From Amyloporia xantha (Eukaryota; Basidiomycota; Agaricomycetes; Polyporales; Adustoporiaceae), in NCBI GenBank assembly GCA_036971615.1, contig JAYKKR010000028.1:372001-436000 (forward strand): a stretch of 64,000 nucleotides of DNA, read 5' to 3'. How positions within the stretch are numbered: position 1 is the first letter of the stretch; every line of letters starts with the position of its first letter. The translations under genes and the position numbers were made by a program. The notes beneath the pieces were generated by a model. It was not told the origin of the DNA and ran no database searches. It saw nothing but the letters and a program-made list of their open reading frames with translations. Of this stretch, positions 59,467 to 64,000 are shown in pieces.

Positions 59467-60125
59467 ACTGCAAAGAAATCACCGTTTCGTTGTGAGTGGC
59501 CCTAGGGGCATGCGCGTGGCTAGGTGTATTGTCCGTCATTCCTTTGTGATAGCGTCGTGGCCCAGCCATTGTTGCTTGGACATCGTGGCTTTGTTCGTAT
59601 CGTTGCGGCGAGTGGCTCGGGGGGTTTGGCGCTGGGGGGCGGTCAGCAGCGGGTGTGGGTCGTCGCAGTCTGCTCGACGCTGGGATCGTGCTCTCAGCTA
59701 TCTGTCTAACTTTGGGAGTTTCTCAGACTTCGTAGTCTCTGGGGAGTATGCATGAGGGTTGCAGCTCGGTCATCTCCCGAGTGGGGTTGCGTACAGTGGT
59801 GTGGGTGTCGTGGCGGGCATCGACAGTCGAAGCGAGGGCGGCGACGATGTCATGGTGCAATTGTAGAACATATGTATCTACTCTGCTCGTAGCTGTGTAC
59901 TTAGGTGTCGCGGGGTGCTATCCTCAGGGTTTGTCCCCTCACCGCACTCTGCGGCGGTGGCCACTCACTGCGTGCCACTCGTCGAGTGGGCATTCTCGAC
60001 TGGTGTCGCACTGACACCATTTCCCCTCGAGTGAACGAGACGTGGACGGCTGTTAGCTTCCCTGCATAGCAGGTACTCGTCCCTTGGGCCACTCGCTACC
60101 TGCGAAACGGTGATTTCTTTGCAGT
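59467..60125. mobile_element. 659 bp foldback with 23 bp perfect inverted ends
   Basis: ACTGCAAAGAAATCACCGTT opens a 23 bp end at 59467-59489 that is perfectly repeated in inverse orientation at 60103-60125. After a few unmatched bases GAGTGGCCC appears on both sides, and GAGTGG or CCACTC recurs many times inside, as in transposase-binding subterminal repeats. There is no coding capacity. I see no clear flanking duplication. A non-autonomous hAT-like or foldback element is the best reading. The gaps on either side (59180-59466 and 60126-60341) hold nothing recognisable. Confidence 0.72.
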
Positions 60126-60341
60126 GAGTCTTTCCGACGACCCTTCATGACCAACTGCACATTGTACTGCACTAGTCAGGCATTGATTGAATTTAGTCAC
60201 ACCGTAGCAGCCGCGAGAGGAATCCAGACGACATTGAGGCAGGCCGATCACTGACGTGTCGGTGCATAACTGACCGATCAGACGAAGCTAGGGGAAATCA
60301 AAATAATATATGTTCAGTCCGTAGCTAGTCTCCAATAGCAT

Positions 60342-63300
60342 CTAAAGTTCGTCGTGGTGATCTCGAGTTGCCCCCTCTGTCGGTGGTGTCGGTGGCGTAT
60401 TACTTGATTCGTCTGCAGTGGTCTGAGAAGGCTCCTCCGCGCTCGCTGTCTCCGTCGCTGAAGAGCTCGTCGACTTTTTCGTCGCCTTTGGCGGCTTCGG
60501 TGCTTTCTTCTTGACTAATCTCTGTAAATGGTTCTCCAGCGTCTTCGCGCGCGCGCGCATCTCGCTCGACAGAATGACAGGGTCCTCGTTCATCTTCACC
60601 TTTTTCTGCTTCTCCACCCATTCGTCGAGCCATTTCTCGTGATCATAAAGTGTCTTCTCGAGAGCATCTAGTTCTTCCGCGGTGTATTTTGACTGAAGAC
60701 CAGCTTCTTCAGCTGTGGTCAGGTTCAATCGCGCGTCGGCTAGGAACAGTCGAGTACTCCAGTTCCACATCTGGCTGTTGTTCAGGGCACGAGGGAACTC
60801 TTCAATCTCCTTGTATCTATGAACAATAGGGCGCTCGAGACTCCTAGATGGCGGAACAATTCAGTCAGTATGCACGACGGGACTGGGGAGTCAACAAGCA
60901 TGGACACCCACTCCAGCGCACTCCTTTTGTCGAGAAGTTCTCGCATGTCGGCATCATCCGCATACTCGGAGAGCCAAGAGAATGTCGCTTGAAGTGTGTC
61001 GGCGATTCTCCTCCTTTCCATGTCTTGCGAGCACTTGACAAACGGAGCGTCGGAGCTGTCGTCATCCAGCAAGTCTCGCAGGCGATACATATACGCCTCC
61101 AGCGTGTTCCGCGCCTCTTCTTTGCGTCGCTTGGCACCTTCCTCATTGTCCACGGAAATCAGTCTGTATCTTGTGATCAGAACTACCCTTCACTCATTAA
61201 ATGGTAATTCCAATCACGTACCGCGCGCGTGCGCCACGCTTTTCTTGAACAGACATGGGCGGAATAGACGGGAACCTAACATGCACATCTAGCGCAATAG
61301 TGCCATTCTTCGTCTTCTTCTCGGCTGCAACAGAGGGTGCAGCAGGCACAGGCGCAGAGAACGCAGCCTGGTCTTCTCGTACCATACCCTCCCCTCCACT
61401 TTCGCTCTCATCCGCATCCTCCGATGAAGATGAGCCGCCTCCAAACAATCCTTTCAGCTTGCCTGGTAGACCATAATGACGCACGAGGATAATAGTAGAG
61501 ACGCGACTACGTACCTGTGAATGAGTCGTCCTTGATCTCCCCGAACGCGACTGCGTCATGAACGGAAGTGAACCCGGACTCAGACAGCACGACTGTGGCT
61601 TTCACGACAGGGTCTATCGCGCCCATCTCGGTCAAATTCCGAATCGCGTCTGCTACACCTACTATGTCTGCCTCCAATACATCTGTGGCGAAAGCACTGA
61701 ATATGGCGCCGTGTGAGTGTTTGAGACGCTACAAATAAAGAAATGACTGCTGACAGAGCAGGTCGGCTCTTGTACGCCATCTTGACGGAGAAGTCGTCGG
61801 AACGTTTGAATGTTAATGTCTTTCTACTCCCGGTCTTCGAGCCCGTAGGGAAGACTAGAGTATTGATCATACGTGGCTTTGCATTCGGTGACTTTGCTTC
61901 GGCTGGGTAGGATACCTGGATATCATACGTCCCAATGTCGGAAACCTTAATATCTTTCGTCTTGAACTGCTTGCTGAGGGCGGCACCGTGTAGAGCAGCG
62001 CCTGAAGCATTGTTAGGAGCGTCATACATATACGAAGTATGTCCTACCTAGGACGGCGGCTTCATCCGCATTCACATTCATGGCTACCTTGCTAATGGGC
62101 TGATCAGAACGCGTTTCAAAATAACAGCTAAGCGCACCTACTCTCCGACAGCTGCCTTGACTGCAGCCTGAATCATCGGCGTCCGAGACGCGCCACCCGT
62201 TAGGATGACTGATGAGATATTATTCTAGAATCCTTTAGATGCTAAGCATAACGGTCTGCTTACAGACAACGTACCAGTGTCATCCCGGCGTTTGCCAATG
62301 CATCAAATATGGGGCGTGCAAACTCTCCCTTGAGATCCTTGCATGCAATTTCGAAATCGGCTCTGGTCACCTTAGACCGGTAGTCGATGTCAAAAGCAAC
62401 ACTTTCAACCTATGTGACACAAATTAACATAGACGCGATCACAGCATTGGCTCCGATACCTTACCGTCGCCATCGCATCCGCGTTCGCACTGAGGATAGC
62501 CTTGACGCGGCCCGCCTCCTTCCAAAGCTTTGCCATGCCCCGCTTGTCGCTCCGAATGTCCCTCTTGTGTTTACGCTGGAAGTCACTAATCATGATTTCT
62601 CGTAGCCGGCGGTCAAGTTCCGTTCCACCAGTTGCACGGTCATACCCTACCCCTGCGACAGAAATCTGCACGCTATCCTTTGTGAGTGCCTTAGACTTCG
62701 CATCACTCGCCACAGACGAGAACCCAACGACGGTTGCGCGGATTGCGGACGCACCCGCATCGTAGATGACGTGGTACTCGGGTGTAGGGAATGTCCGCGT
62801 CATTGCGTAGTTGACTGCAACCGCCGTGCCATCGTTAATGAGCGCAAGGGTACGCATCCCGGCAATCTCGATCGCGTCCGCCACCGCGTCGCGCTCAAAC
62901 TGCGTATAGTAAGGCGGCACGGTGACTATCACATCGTGCACCTTCTCGCCTGCAAGATCCTCCGCGAGCTGCTTCACGTATGCGAACTGCATCGCGGTAA
63001 GCTCTTCAACTGTCCATTCCGTGCCGTCCGACCGCCGAAGGGCAACTGTGCCACGTTCCGTCTCGACGACATCCGTGGTAGATATTGATCGGAAAAAGGA
63101 CACAGCTTCCGAGTCATATGGGACGGCTTGAAGGAATTTCAGCGACGAGAATGAGTCCAGGGGATACCGTCCTGCCTACAGTCGGAAGTTAGGCCGATCC
63201 AAGCGGAATTTACGTTCGAAGTGGTCTACTGACAATGCTGGCGGCATCTGACCCAAACAGTCTATCATTCTGCTTCCATCCCACAGTGGCTTGGATCTTC

Positions 63301-63470
63301 CGCTTGGAGTCTTTGTTCAGCAACACGTCGAAAGGTACTCCGGGCTTCATGAGAGATGCCTTGATCCAGTCTGCGCCATAGTCGATCGCCAGGACAGACG
63401 CAAGCACATCTTGCGCGAATAGGCTAAGAAAAAGAAACAAGCACAGAAGAAGTCGGTGCATCATGCTCAT
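60342..63470 (-). CDS. LHS1: ER-lumenal Hsp70-like chaperone (Lhs1/Grp170)
   Basis: Lhs1 is the nucleotide exchange factor and co-chaperone of BiP/Kar2 in the ER. The first exon encodes a signal peptide (LLLCLFLFLSLFAQDVLA) followed by SVLAIDYGADWIKASL, the Hsp70 phosphate-1 motif with changes typical of the Grp170 group. Further ATPase blocks are HDVIVTVPPYYTQFERDAV, ALINDGTAVAVNYA, VGYDRATGGTELDRRL and SSVILTGGASRTPMIQAAV. An acidic Gly/Ser/Glu linker precedes a long helical C-terminal domain. The protein ends HHDEL, an ER-retrieval signal. There are roughly ten introns of usual size; I did not fix every junction. The frame is intact wherever I checked. Divergent from UTP10. Confidence 0.94.
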
Positions 63471-63722
63471 GTTTGTAGGATGTTGAGCATGAAGACACTG
63501 CGTGGAGAAGGAAGGTAGATCTTAACTGAACACGACACTGTCCGCCTACTTCAAGTCTGAAGCGCTAGTGGACACGTCGCCCATATCACGTGCTCATCTG
63601 GTACAGATCTCATATGATCGGCTTAGGTAAGCCATTTTTTGCACCGGTACCTTTCAGCGCCTAAGTCATCTATAGCAGCCCTCAGCCTCTCATCTGGCTT
63701 GTAGAATTTCTTCTCTTCACCC
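63471..63722. promoter_or_regulatory. Shared divergent promoter LHS1/UTP10
   Basis: 252 bp separate the two divergent start codons. A CACGTG core lies at about 63588-63593. No TATA box was obvious, as is common for housekeeping genes. I looked for an unfolded-protein-response element here and did not find a convincing one. Confidence 0.45.
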
Positions 63723-64000
63723 ATGGTGTCAAGTCTGGCTGCGCAGCTCGCGCAAGGAGCATCGCTAAATGCCTCTCTTTTGGCGGACAGGTCGCGACGA
63801 AGGCCTACGGAGTCTTACTTGTTTACCGCGAAGGAAGCGCAACAACATGACCTCGATGCTATATATGCACTGGGTGTCAGCGGCTTCATGCAGCTGAAAT
63901 CTATGGAGCCAGAGCTCACGCCGTTCGAAAAGATACTTTTCTCTGATGCTGCGAAAGTCACCGACCGGACTCTGCAATCTCTGGACGCCAATGCGGAATT
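63723..64000 (+). CDS. UTP10: UTP10/HEATR1 U3 snoRNP protein, N-terminal part
   Basis: The first 92 codons of a long gene that runs off the window. The start MVSSLAAQLAQGASLNASLL, followed by SRRRPTESYLFTAKEA and then DLDAIYALGVSGFMQL, matches the N-terminus of Utp10, a HEAT-repeat scaffold of the t-UTP subcomplex needed for early 18S pre-rRNA processing and rDNA transcription. No intron is seen before the window end. Assignment rests on this short region. Confidence 0.8.
   Translation, partial: MVSSLAAQLAQGASLNASLLADRSRRRPTESYLFTAKEAQQHDLDAIYALGVSGFMQLKSMEPELTPFEKILFSDAAKVTDRTLQSLDANAE

Noticed and set aside
1..64000. tRNA, rRNA and CRISPR features
   Set aside because: Scanned by eye for T-loop and anticodon-stem patterns and for regularly spaced repeats; nothing convincing. 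A covariance search would be needed to exclude tRNAs formally.

Overview
The window is nuclear DNA of a basidiomycete, most likely an agaricomycete (mushroom or wood-decay fungus). Genes are split by many 45-70 bp GT-AG introns, intergenic gaps are short, and the gene set is typical of that group: GH115 glucuronidase, Fes1, F-box and BTB families, a divergent PAK kinase, and a helicase/DUF6589 mobile element. No ribosomal RNA, tRNA, CRISPR array or operon was seen. Gene models were built by hand from splice signals, reading phase and family resemblance. Nothing was run against a database.

Layout. 1-5.2 kb: one proline-rich gene in an otherwise empty stretch. 5.2-12.3 kb: a compact housekeeping block with DCN1 (cullin neddylation), a Pop8-like RNase P/MRP subunit, a DHHC palmitoyltransferase and ornithine aminotransferase. 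12.3-17.8 kb: gene-poor, holding only the first exons of a Zn2Cys6 regulator that I could not extend. 17.8-22.6 kb: two uncharacterised multi-pass membrane proteins, one with a 798 bp intron. 23.8-33.8 kb: FES1, a BTB protein, a secreted GH115 glycoside hydrolase and a small acidic-tailed membrane protein.

34.0-41.0 kb: a 6.9 kb mobile element bounded by about 97 bp terminal inverted repeats. It carries two intact divergent genes, a RecQ-like helicase and a DUF6589 protein. Each end abuts a foldback whose loop holds the same 8-base core in the same orientation, and a 16 bp direct repeat lies further out on each side. I see no simple target-site duplication.

41.2-53.8 kb: two different Cdc20/Fizzy-type APC/C activators about 9 kb apart in opposite orientation. 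Between them lie an F-box gene (with a 500 bp MITE in its upstream region), a Nudix protein and a serine-rich single-pass membrane protein. 54.1-59.2 kb: a PAK-type kinase with an N-terminal CRIB motif. Tail-to-tail with it is a 236-residue protein consisting mainly of three CRIB modules and no kinase domain. All four CRIB motifs are split by introns at the same place, leaving a 23 nt exon each time. 59.5-60.1 kb: a foldback element. 60.3 kb to the end: LHS1 (ER Hsp110/Grp170-type chaperone with a C-terminal HDEL) and the start of UTP10.

The most unusual items are the helicase/DUF6589 element with its hairpin flanks, the stand-alone triple-CRIB protein next to a PAK kinase, and the pair of Cdc20-family genes.
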